Assembly (NCBI RefSeq): GCF_000283155.1
Contig: NW_004454177.1
Location: 24,536,249-24,600,248 of the forward strand
Direction: 5' to 3'
Source: Ceratotherium simum simum
Taxonomy: Eukaryota > Chordata > Mammalia > Perissodactyla > Rhinocerotidae
DNA: 64,000 bases
This document shows positions 33,943-43,725 of this stretch, in pieces (positions within the stretch are counted from its first letter, which is position 1; each line of letters opens with the position of its first letter). A program made the translations under genes and the position numbers. The notes under the pieces are model-generated. The model was not told the origin of the DNA. It searched no databases and was given only the letters and a program-made list of their open reading frames with translations.

Positions 33943-34665
33943 GATTTCAATCTTAAAGCACAATACTGACATTTAATTTGAGATATAAATATGTACATAT
34001 TTTGAAACATCATAAAATTATGAAGTTATTCTTGGTCTAAAGAGGTTTCTTCTTTTATTTAGATATTAAATTTTACCAAATAATTTTTTCACATGATTTT
34101 TTAAAAACTTTTCATTAGTTCATACAGTTAGTGCATTTATAGATATTCTAATATTGAAGCATCCTCCACAACTTAAACAAATCTCACACTGGTTTTAGTG
34201 TTGTTTAATTGACTGCAGGTTTCAATTACTAATATTTTGAGATTTTTGAATAAATATTTACACATGCAGTTTATTATTTGTGTTATATGTCTTGGATTTT
34301 TAAAAACACCATTATATGCTGTTTATAAGAGAATTAATTTTGTTGATCTTAAAAACAAGAATTCAGCACAAAAAATGCTTTTGCCTGCCATTTTAATAGA
34401 GGAGAGGGGCTCTTTTGGATATTTTTCTCTCTGTCTTACCTGGATACTTATCTTCCTAATTTTCTCCTTTTTCTTCAGTTAATTTTAGTAATTTATAGTT
34501 TCCTCAGGATAGTGTATACAGTGTAAAGAACAGTGAGCTGACAATGGTTAACAAGTAAATGTGAGAAAAGAGCGGGAGCAAATAAGTCCTCCAGGAGATG
34601 ACAAAGGGAAGGAAGTGAAGTGAAAAATCAATAAATAATCTAAGGATACAGATTTTTTATCATTA
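33943..34665. other. Unique AT-rich sequence
   Basis: Nothing recognisable. The frame at 34237-34482 is hydrophobic because of T-rich composition and has no other support. Confidence 0.4.
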
Positions 34666-34669
34666 CGAA

Positions 34670-35070
34670 ACAATGTTATCACAATAGTAGCTAATACTTT
34701 TCAATACTTAGAGTTACTTTTATGTGCCAGGTACTATTCCAAGTAGGGTAGCCATTTATGTCTGTGCAGTACACAGACAGTGTACTGCACAATTCCAGGG
34801 GCACCATTTACATTGCAGTCTATATATATGGGGCTCCTGGAACAGCACAGTGTAAACCCCTAGTGCCAAACACAGTGGCCTTCACTTGAGCACTTTACAT
34901 AGTAACATAAGTAACCCTCAGAACAACTCTAAAAAGTAAGTACTGTTATTATCTCATTTTATAGATAAGGAAACAGAGGCAGAGAGAGATTAAGTACCTT
35001 GCCCAAGATCCCACAGCTAGAAGGTGTAGTCAGGCTTCAATCCAGCTCCACACCACCACACTACTACACA
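34670..35070 (-). repeat. MIR SINE, antisense, split by a hairpin-forming insert
   Basis: The left part (34670-34747) has TTTTATGTGCCAGGTACTATTCC. The right part (about 34890-35070) has GAGCACTTTACATAGTAAC, GTTATTATCTCATTTTATAG, GGAAACAGAGGCAGAGAGAG, CCTTGCCCAAGATCCCACAG and CTTCAATCCAGC. About 140 bp between them is not MIR. Confidence 0.85.
34748..34889. mobile_element. Insert with long imperfect inverted repeat (possible hAT MITE)
   Basis: The arms CAGTGTACTGCACAATTCCA (from 34778) and TGGAACAGCACAGTG (to 34852) pair, and the inner part TTCCAGGGGCACC pairs with GGGGCTCCTGGAA at 12 of 13 positions. A separate perfect 11-bp hairpin, GTGCAGTACAC / GTGTACTGCAC, lies at 34764-34790. The block interrupts a MIR, so it is probably a small inverted-repeat transposon. 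Its target duplication is not visible. Confidence 0.45.
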
Positions 35071-35319
35071 GAAAATAAGGTTTTGTTGAATTAAACTAAT
35101 CTGTACAGAATTACAAACAAATTTTTCTACAGACAAAGAGGGAAAGGAAGAAATCAGTTCAGTGATGGGAGCGACTCAGTGAAAGAGGTGATGTAAAACT
35201 GTCTTGAAGGAATGATGGACTTAGAATAGATGAAGAGGCAGGGGGAAGGCTCTCCACATGACACTAACTCATCACCCCAAACAAAAGCTCAAACCACAAA
35301 TGCAGGTCCCTGCGTCTGT
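35071..35319. other. Unclassified gap
   Basis: No repeat or gene recognised between the MIR and the next L1 fragment. Confidence 0.35.
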
Positions 35320-36060
35320 GCACTCAAAATAACCTTCATTATTCAATTCTGTATTCATCATTCTCTGGCATTTGTTTTTATAAAGTTTATTGCATCAACA
35401 TATATTTCAAAAAAATATATGTGTATATTGTGCTCAACTCCTGTTTTGCTGCCTTAACTTGTGTATATTAACAACCATAATTATTCCTAATGTGTCTGTG
35501 TCTTTGTGTCTGTGTGTGTGTGTGTGTGTAAAATATATTATGATTCACGTAACCTTTGGAGCCTTATTTGTTTCACTTAATATGTTGCTATAATCGATCC
35601 GTTTTGCTGTGTACCACTTTTGTCTATTCTTTTTTGACTGCTTCATAATATTCTATTGTATGATGTAACAGAATTTACTTACCAATTTTTCTATTAATGG
35701 ATATCTGTATTGTTTACAGGTTTTGTTAATGCAGACAGTGCTGCTTTGAAAATTCTTGTGCACAACCGTTGTACTCTTAAGATGTAGTTTTTGATAAATT
35801 ACCAGGAGTGGAATTCCTAGCTCTTAGGTTTGTGAATGGTTAACTTTAGGAAGTAATGCCAAACTGATTTTCAAAATGGTTGCCTCAATTTACACTTCCC
35901 TTAGTAATGGATTAGAAAGTCTTTGCATTGGCGTCCTCATCAATGCTTGGTATTTTCAGATTTCTAAATATTTTGTTATTTGAATGAGTACAAACTAAAA
36001 TCTCATTGTGGCCTTCATTTGTGTTTCCCTGATCACCAAAAGCAATATATTTTTCTATCT
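35320..36060 (-). mobile_element. Ancient L1 3'-end fragment, antisense
   Basis: Reversed L1 landmarks are TTCATAATATTCTATTGTATG, GTGGAATTCCTAGCTCTTAG, AATGCCAAACTGATTTTCAAA, AATCTCATTGTGGCC and TGTGTTTCCCTGATCACC. The same L1 region occurs again at 37010-37290, so the two are separate insertions. Confidence 0.75.
35496..35530 (+). repeat. (TG)n microsatellite
   Basis: TGTGTCTTTGTGTCTG leads into about nine TG units. It lies inside the old L1 fragment. Confidence 0.85.
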
Positions 36061-36720
36061 GTTGTATAAAAATTGTTTTATATTTTATGGCATTTTGGTT
36101 TCAGTCAAAGAGCTTTATATGCCACTAGACCTAGGCATGTATTTGACACAGACAGTAAAATTTTAAAGCAAAAGGAATTTATATTTTTCTGTCTGAGAGT
36201 ACGTAAAATGCCAGAGCATCACTGAATTTTAGTCATTTTATATATAAATATGCCATAATTAGTCTTAGTTCTGTTCCGTGCATGAAAATTTAAATTTAGA
36301 ATAAATTTTCCACTGCACAAATCAAAATGATCATTGAGATGATTGATTATGTACATATATATCTTAATCACATAGCTTTACATGCCTCAGACATTTTTTC
36401 AAATTAACGCAAAACTGTAAAGTAATGAAAACTTAACATCAATTATAAAATAAAACTATACATATATACATGTATATATACTTATATTACACATATTTAA
36501 ATGCTATTGAAGGAATATTGAAATTAGTCAATTATGCTGTGACACAGAGCTCCTTGTTGCAGAGATTATGTGATCTGACCACAGAAGGCTAAGTCAGAAA
36601 ATAAAATAAAATAAGATATAGAATAGAATAATGATATCAAAGTGCAACCGATTTTAATAAAGGAAAGTTGCAGAGAAGAACACCATGGGGAGAATAGAAC
36701 TAATTCTTGGTGAACGTGGA
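36061..36720. other. AT-rich unclassified sequence
   Basis: No transposon signature is seen. An (AAAAT)n-like stretch lies at 36597-36616, and alternating TA/CA runs at 36455-36485. The part 36080-36430 is single-copy-like. Confidence 0.35.
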
Positions 36721-36724
36721 ACCA

Positions 36725-36880
36725 TAACTTACAATAGCTCTCTGTTGCCTAAAAAGTGAAGTATAATTTCCTTAGCTTGGTTCCGCATAGTCTTGACCAC
36801 AAACATATCCCCAACCACCTCCTCCATCAGACCTCTCACTCTAGTTTCTATTTCACTCAATATTCAGTGAATGTCTTTGT
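36725..36880 (+). repeat. L2 LINE fragment
   Basis: AATAGCTCTCTGTTGCCTAAA, CCTTAGCTTGGTTCCGCATAG and CCACCTCCTCCATCAGACCTC follow the sense L2 interior. Confidence 0.65.
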
Positions 36881-37605
36881 GGTTTCAAGTCTTCGTGGCT
36901 CTGCTCATTTTCACTGAGTTAGAAATGAGAATCTATGTAAGAAGGATGTGTAAAGTCAGACTACAACTTTTCCAACAGATACTTGGCAATAGGTGAAGCC
37001 TGGTTCCATTTCTCAGCTATTAGGAATAATGCTGCTTTGATCTGTGTACAAGTTTTTGTGTGTACTTAAGTTTTCATTTCTCTTGGATATGTATCTAGTT
37101 GTGGAATTGCTGGGTCATATAATAACTACCAGATTGTTTTCCAAAGCATATGCACCATTATATATTCTCACCAGCAATGTTTGACCATTCCAATTTGTCC
37201 ACATCCTCTCCAACACTTGTAACTGTCCGTCTTTTGATTATAGCCATCCCACGCTGAAGTGGTATCATCATGGTTTTAATTTGCATTTCCCTATGACTAA
37301 TGATATTGAGCATTTTTTATGTCTTATAGTTCCTTTGGAGAAATATCTACTCAAATCCCCTTCAATTTTTCAATTGAGTTATATATCTTTTCACTGTTAT
37401 AATGTAAGAGTTCTTTATGTAGTCTAGATATTAGCCTGCTAGCAGAAATATGATTTGCAAACATTTTCTCACATTCAGTAGGTTTTCTTCTCACTTTCTT
37501 GATAGTGTCTCTTAAAGCACAAACATTACTAATTTTGACAAAGTCCAGTTTATTTTTTCTTTTGTAGCTTGTGCTTATGGTGTCATATCTAAAAAGTGAT
37601 TGCCT

Positions 37606-37887
37606 GGGGCCAGCGCAGTGGCATAGCGGTTAAGTGCGCGCTCTCTGCTTCGGCAGCCCAGGGTTCACAGCTTTGGATCCCGGGCACCCACCAACACACT
37701 GCTTGTCAAGCCATGCTGTGGCGGGTCCCATATAAAGTAGAGGAAGATGGGCACAGATGTTAGCCCAGGGCTAATCTTCCTCAGCAAAAAGAGGAGGATT
37801 GGCATTGGATGTTAGCTCAGGGCTGATCTTCCTCACAAAAAAATAAATAAATAAAATAAATAATAAAAAATAATAACAAATTTTTTT
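37606..37887 (+). mobile_element. ERE SINE inside ancient L1
   Basis: The head is GGGGCCAGCGCAGTGGCATA, the A box TAGCGGTTAAGTGCG, and the B box is partly lost (CTTTGGATCCCGGG). There are two tandem GATGTTAGCYCAGGGC tail units, then an (AAAT)n-type tail. AAAGTGATTGCCT at 37593-37605 and AAAGTGATTGTCT at 37888-37900 form the target duplication. Confidence 0.95.
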
Positions 37888-38662
37888 AAAGTGATTGTCT
37901 AATCTAAGATCATAAAGATTTGTGCCTAGTTTTTCTCCTAAATTTTATAATTTTAGCTGTTACATTTAGATCTTTGATACACTCTGAGTTAATTTTTGTA
38001 TATGGTGTGAGGTAGGGGTCCAACTTTATTTTCTGCATGTGGATATTTATGGACTCTCAATTCTATTCCATTGATTAGTATACTTATGCCAGTATCACAC
38101 TGTCTCGATTACTGTAGATTTGTAGTAACTTTTGAAATCTGAAAATGTGAGTCCTTCAATTTTGCTCTTCTTTTTCAAGATTGTTTTGACTATTTGGGAT
38201 TCCCTGCATTTTCATGTGACAATTAGGATAGGCATGTCCATTTCTGCTATAATGGCAGTTGGAATTTTGATAGGGATTGCATTAAACTTGTAGATCAATT
38301 TGGGGAGTATTATCATCTTAACAGTATTAAGTCTTCCAATTCATGAATAAAGATATCTTATCATTTATTTATGCCATACTTAATTTCCTGCAATGATGCT
38401 TTGTAGTTTTTAATGTACAAGTCTTGCACTTTTTTGTTAAATTTATTCATAAGTATATTATTCACTTTGATGTAGTGGTAAATGGAATTGTCTCCCTAAA
38501 TTTACTTTTGGGTTATTTATTACTAGTGTATAGAAATAAAATTGATTTTTGAATACTGATCTTGCATCTTGAAATCTTAACTCATTTATTATCTCTACAT
38601 TTTCTTTGTGGACTCCTAAGGATTTTCATTTTATACATGATGATGTCATTTGTAAATAGAAA

Positions 38663-38872
38663 TCATTTTACTTTTTCATTTCTATGCAGAATACCTTTTA
38701 TTTCATTTTCTTGCCTAATCCCCCTGGCTAAAACTTCTACTACAATATTAAATAGAATTCCTGAGAGTGGACATCCTTGTCTTGTTCCTAATCTTAGAAG
38801 GAAAATTTTCAGTCTTTCATCATTAAATATGATATTAGCTGTGTTTTGTTTTGTTGTTTTTTGTAGATGCAC
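38663..38872 (-). pseudogene. L1 ORF2 reverse-transcriptase remnant (ancient L1)
   Basis: A minus-strand frame of 69 codons carries [20 protein letters not shown] and [12 protein letters not shown], the L1 RT region ahead of the catalytic FADD box. The frame is lost on both sides, so nothing functional remains. It is one of the best-preserved pieces of the ancient antisense L1. Confidence 0.85.
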
Positions 38873-39095
38873 TTTCTAACATTGAAGAAATTGTATTCTT
38901 AATTTGTTGAGGTTTTTTTTTTTATCATGAAATGGTGTTGGATTTTGTCAAATGCTTTTCCTGTGTCTATTGTACTGCAACAATTATGTGGTTTTCATCG
39001 TTTATTCTATTAATACGGCATATTACATTGATTGATTTTTGTATGTTGCACAAACCTTGCATCCTGGGATAAATCCTAATTGATCAAGCTGAATA

Positions 39096-39630
39096 TATTA
39101 GTTTACTTTGACTGCTGAAACAAATTACCACACACATATTGGCATAAAACATCACAAATATATTATCTTATAATTCTATAGGTTAGAAGTTCAATGTGAG
39201 TCTCACTGAGCTAAAATCAATGTATTAGCAGAACTGCATGCCTTTCTGGGGGCTCAAGGGGAGAATTTGTTTACTTGCATTTTCCATTTTTAGAGGCTGC
39301 CCATATTCCTTGGCTCACGTCAACATTCCTTTACCTATAAGCCAACAACAGTGAGTTGAATCCTTCTTACATTACATCACTCTTGACCTTGCTTCTGTCG
39401 TCACCTCTTTTTCTCTGACTCTTGTCTGCAGCCTCCTTCTACTTTTTTTGACCATTGTGATTACACTAGTTTTACCTGGATAACCTCTCTGTTTTAAGGT
39501 GTTAAGGTGTTTTAATTACCAACATTAGTTCAATTGCAATCTTAATTCTTTACCATGTAGCCTAAGATATTTAAAAGCTCCAGGGATTAGAATGTGGATA
39601 TCTTTGGGAAGCCATTATTCTACCTACCAA
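39096..39630 (-). mobile_element. MaLR/MLT-like LTR within ancient L1
   Basis: The block opens TATTAGTTTACTTTGACTGC and AAATTACCACACACATATTGGC, contains ATAATTCTATAGGTTAGAAG, CATTCCTTGGCTCACGTC-like words, and GTTTTAATTACCAACATTAG, and closes TGGATATCTTTGGGAAGCCA. These match the reversed MLT1-type solo LTR of the MaLR group. L1 sequence resumes directly on both sides. No clear 4-6-bp target duplication was found. Confidence 0.7.
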
Positions 39631-40862
39631 GGTAGATAATCCTTTTGGTATGTTGCTGTATTCAATTTGCTAGTATTTTGTTGAGAATTTTTGTATCTGT
39701 ATTCACAACAGTTATTGGTCTGTAGTTTTCTTGTAATGTCATTGCCTGGTTTTAGTATCAGAGTGATACTGTTCTCATAGAAAGAGTAGGGAAGTGTTCT
39801 CTCATATTTTGTTTTTTAGAAGAGTTTGAGAAGGGTTGGTGTCAATTCTTTAAATGTTTGACAGAATTTTCCAGGGAAGCCATTTGGTCCTGAGCTGTTT
39901 TGAAGGAGAGTTTTCTGACTACTGCATCAATCTCTTTACTTGTTCTTGGCCTATTCATATTTTTCTTGAATCTATCTTGGTAGTTTGTGTGTTTCTAGGA
40001 ATGCATCTATTTCATCTAGAGTATCTAATTTGTTCACATACTATTGTTGATACTATTCCCCTAGAATCCTTTTTCATTTCTGTAAGGTTGGTAGTAATGC
40101 CTCTTTTCATTACTGATTTTAGTAATATGAAACCATTCTCTTTCTTCTTGACCAATGTAGCTAAAGTTTTGTCGATTTTGCTGATTTTTTCAAAGAAACA
40201 ATTTGGTTATATTTATTTTCTCTATTATTTTTCTATTCTCTATTTCATTTCTTTCTACTCAAAACTTAATTATTTCCTTCCTTCTTCTTAATTTGGGTTT
40301 AGTTTGCTCTATGTTTTCCAGTTTTAAGTTATTGATTTGAGATTTTTTTCTCTTTTGTAATGTGTTTAATGCTATAAATTTGCCTCTCATCACTGCTATA
40401 ACTGCATCTCATAAATTTTGCTATGTTGTGCATTTGTTTTCATTCATCTCAAAGTATTTTCTAATTTTTATGTGATTGCTTCTATGTATCATTGGTTATT
40501 TTTTGTTGTTTATTCTCCATATATTTGTGAATTTCTCAAACTGCCTTGCTTTTTATTTCTAATTTTATTTCATTTTTATTGGAGAATATATATCATTTCA
40601 ATCCTTTTACATATTCAATGTGCTCCAGAACAGAAAATTCTACTGTTGTTGGTTGGAGTGTTCTATAGATGTCTGTTAGGTCCAGTTTGTTTACACTGCC
40701 ATGCAAGTCTTTTAATTCCTTGTTGGTCTTCTATCTAGTTGTTCTTTCCTGAGTGGGTATTGAAGTCTCCAACTATTATTGTTGAATAATCTATTTCTCC
40801 CTTCAATTCTATTAATTTTTACTTTATGTATTTTGAGACTCTATTGTTAGTTGTATATATGC

Positions 40863-41039
40863 TTTTTTGTTTGTTTAATTTTCTGTTTATTGCAGGAACA
40901 TTGGTTTATAACATTGTAAAAATTTCAGGTGTACATCATTGTACTTCTATTTCTGCATAGATTACATCATGTTCACCACCAAAATACTAATTACAACCCA
41001 TCACCACACACATGTACCGGATTATCCCTTTCACCCTCC
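40863..41039 (-). mobile_element. Truncated L1 3'UTR tail, antisense, inside ancient L1
   Basis: ACATTGGTTTATAACATTG, CAGGTGTACATCATTGTACTTC, AGATTACATCATGTTCACCACC and ACCCATCACCACACACATGT match the tails at 33.7 and 57.95 kb. It lies between two collinear pieces of the ancient L1 (GTTGTATATATGC and TATAATTGAAATATTTTC). It is about 177 bp long and severely 5'-truncated. Confidence 0.85.
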
Positions 41040-41465
41040 TTATAATTGAAATATTTTCTTGATGGATTGATGCTTTTATCACTACAAAATATCGTTCATT
41101 GTCTCTAGTAACAAGATTTGTTTTAAAATCTATTTTGACTGAAATTAGTATAGCCACTTCAGCTCTCTTTTGGCTACTGTTTGCACAGTATAACTTTTCC
41201 AACTCTTTTACTTTCAACCTCTTTGTATCTTTGAATCTAAAGTGTTTGTCTTGACCCTCTTGGCCCACAATTTCTCCCCCAGGGGAAAGTCAGAGCATAG
41301 TGAGTGAGTGAGCAGTTTCTCCAGCCATGCAGGACACTGCCCAGAGGCCCACTTCTTTCTTCTCCCACTCAGAATACTGAGATGATTGGCATGACTGAAG
41401 GGTGGTAAGGGTCTGGGAGCACAGCAATCAGGGCTTAGAACTAATCAAAGGGCTACAGATCTTAA

Positions 41466-43260
41466 GATTGCCAAAGCAATCCTGAGTAAAAAGAACAAAG
41501 CTGGAAGCATCACACTTCCTGATTTCAAACTATATTGTAAAACTATAGTAATCAAAACAGTATGCTATTGGCATAAAAACCAGACACACAGACCAATGGA
41601 ATGGAATTGAGAGCCAGAAATAAACTCACACATATACAGTCAACTAATAATTGCCAAGTGCATCAAGAACATACAATGGGGAAAGGACATTGTCTTCAAT
41701 AAATGATATCAGGAAAACTGGATAGCCATACGGAAAAGAATGAATTGGACTCCTATTTTACACCACTCACAAAAATTAACTTGAAATGGATCACAGACTT
41801 AAATGTAAGACCTGAAACTATAAAACTCCTAGAAGACAATACAGGGAAAAAATTCCTTGACATTGGTCTTGGTAATTATTTTTTGGATATGATACCAAAA
41901 CTGTGGGTAACAAAAGCAAAAATAGACAAGTGAGACTATATCAAACTGAAAAGCTTCTGCATAGCAATGCAAACAATCAATAGAGTGAAGAAGAAACCTC
42001 TGGAATGGGAGAAATATTTGTAAACCATATATGTAATAAGGGGTTAATTTCCAAAATATATAAAAAATCTCAACTCAACAGCAAAAAATACATTTAATTT
42101 GATTTAAAAAGGGGCAAAGGACCTGAACAGATATTTTTTCAAAGACATACAAAAGACCAACAGATACTTGAAAAGGTGCTCAACATCATTAACCATCAGG
42201 GAAATGCAAATCAAAATCACAATGAGATATCACCTCACACCTGTTAGTATGGCTTTCATCAAAAAGTCAAGGGGCCAGCCCAGTGGCATAGTGGTTAAGT
42301 TCACGTGCTCCACTTTGGTGGCCCGAGGTTTGCAGGTTCGGATCCCAGGCATGGACCTACATACTGCTCATCAAGCCATGCTGTGGCAGTGTCCCACATA
42401 CAGGATAGAGGAGGACTGGCACAGATGTTTGCTCAGGGACAATCTTCCTCACCAAAAAAAAAAAAAATGTCAAAAGATAAGTGTTGGCGAGGATGTGGAG
42501 AAAAAGGGATCTATTGTACACTGTTGGTAGAAGTGTAAATTGGTACAGCCGTTATGGAAAACAGAATGGAAGTCCTCAAAAAATTTTAAAAACTACTGTC
42601 TAATCCAGCAATCCTCCTTCTAGGTATACATCCAAAGGAAAGGAGAACAATATTTCAAAGAGATATCTGCACTCCTATGTTCATTGCAGTACCATTCACA
42701 ACAGCTGAGAAATGGAAACAACCTAAGTGTCCATTTACGGATGAATAGATAAAGAAAATGTGCAATATATATCACATATGCACAATGGAATATATTCAGC
42801 CATAAAAAGAAGAAATTCTTCCATTTGCAACAACGTAGATGAACCTGGAGGACATTATGCTAATGAAATAAGCCAGACATAGAAAGACAAATACTGCATG
42901 ATCCCTCTTACATGTGGAATCTAAAAAAGTCAAACTCATAGTATCAGAGAGTAGAAGGGTGGTTATCAGAGAATTGGGCATGGGGGAAATGGGAGATGCT
43001 GGTCAAAGAGTACAAACTTTCACTAATAAGATAAATAAGTTCTGGAGACCTATTGTACAGTATGGTGACTATAGTTAATAACAATGCATTGTATACTTGA
43101 AATTTGCTATGAGAGTAGCCCTCAAGTGTTCTCAGTGCATTCAAAAAAAAAGGTCACTGTCTGAGTTGATGGATATACTAATTAGCTTTATTATTGTGAT
43201 TATCATTTCACAATGTATATGTATATGAAAACATCATCGTACACCATAAATATATAAATT
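41466..43260 (+). mobile_element. L1 3' half (sense): ORF2 C-terminal part and 3'UTR
   Basis: It begins at AAGATTGCCAAAGCAATCCTGAG, continues AACAAAGCTGGAAGCATCAC, AATAAATGATATCAGGAAAAC, AGGAAAACTGGATAGCC, AATGAGATATCACCTCACACC, CCAGCAATCCTCCTTCTAGG and AATGGAATATATTCAGCC, and ends in a 3'UTR with TATTGTACAGTATGGTGACT. An ERE lies inside at 42271-42465. All frames are broken. Confidence 0.88.
42271..42465 (+). mobile_element. ERE SINE inside sense L1
   Basis: The head is GGGGCCAGCCCAGTGGCATA, the A box TAGTGGTTAAGTTCACGTGC and the B box CAGGTTCGGATCCCAGG. The tail ends CAGGGACAATCTTCCTCACC before an A-run. Flanks AAAAAGTCAA (42261-42270) and an AAAAATGTCAA-like right side (to 42472) look like a slightly decayed target duplication. 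It is an older-type copy. Confidence 0.92.
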
Positions 43261-43439
43261 TTTATTTGTCAATCATACATTGATAAAGCTGAAGAAAGAA
43301 AAAGGAAAGAAGAATACTTATACTAAGAATAAGTGTTGAGAAAGTTAGGAGGGTAAGAGGTTGGGGACAGAGTGCAGACGATTGAGATTTAGGAGCTCAG
43401 AGACTATACTTTATTCATTGACTCTCTCACTTCTCTCTT

Positions 43440-43725
43440 ATTCATTTTATACTATTTACTGAGCCCCTACTCTGTGCCAGCACTTTGCTACATGCCAAAT
43501 ATGTGATGGTTAGTAAAACAGATTCTTGCGCCTCATGGAATGTGCAGTATAATAGAGAAGACAGGCAATAAGCAGATAAACAGTATTTACGTAATGTGAT
43601 ATGCTGTGAAGAAAACAAACAGGGCTCCGTGATATAGAAAAATAGTAGGACTTATTTAGAAAGACTTGACATTTGAGAATTAAAGCAGTGTGAAGAGGAG
43701 AAACATGTCAGATATTTAATCCTAC
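43440..43725 (-). repeat. L2 LINE 3' fragment, antisense
   Basis: TTTACTGAGCCCCTACTCTGTGCCAGCAC, CCTCATGGAATGTGCAGTATAATAG, GACAGGCAATAAGCAGATAAAC and GACTTGACATTTGAG follow antisense L2 from its end. It lies in the possible transduced part of the composite insert. Confidence 0.8.

Noticed and set aside
39854..40738. Plus-strand hydrophobic frames (145 and 106 codons)
   Set aside because: Antisense shadows of ancient L1 ORF2. The T-rich strand gives Phe/Leu-rich translations.
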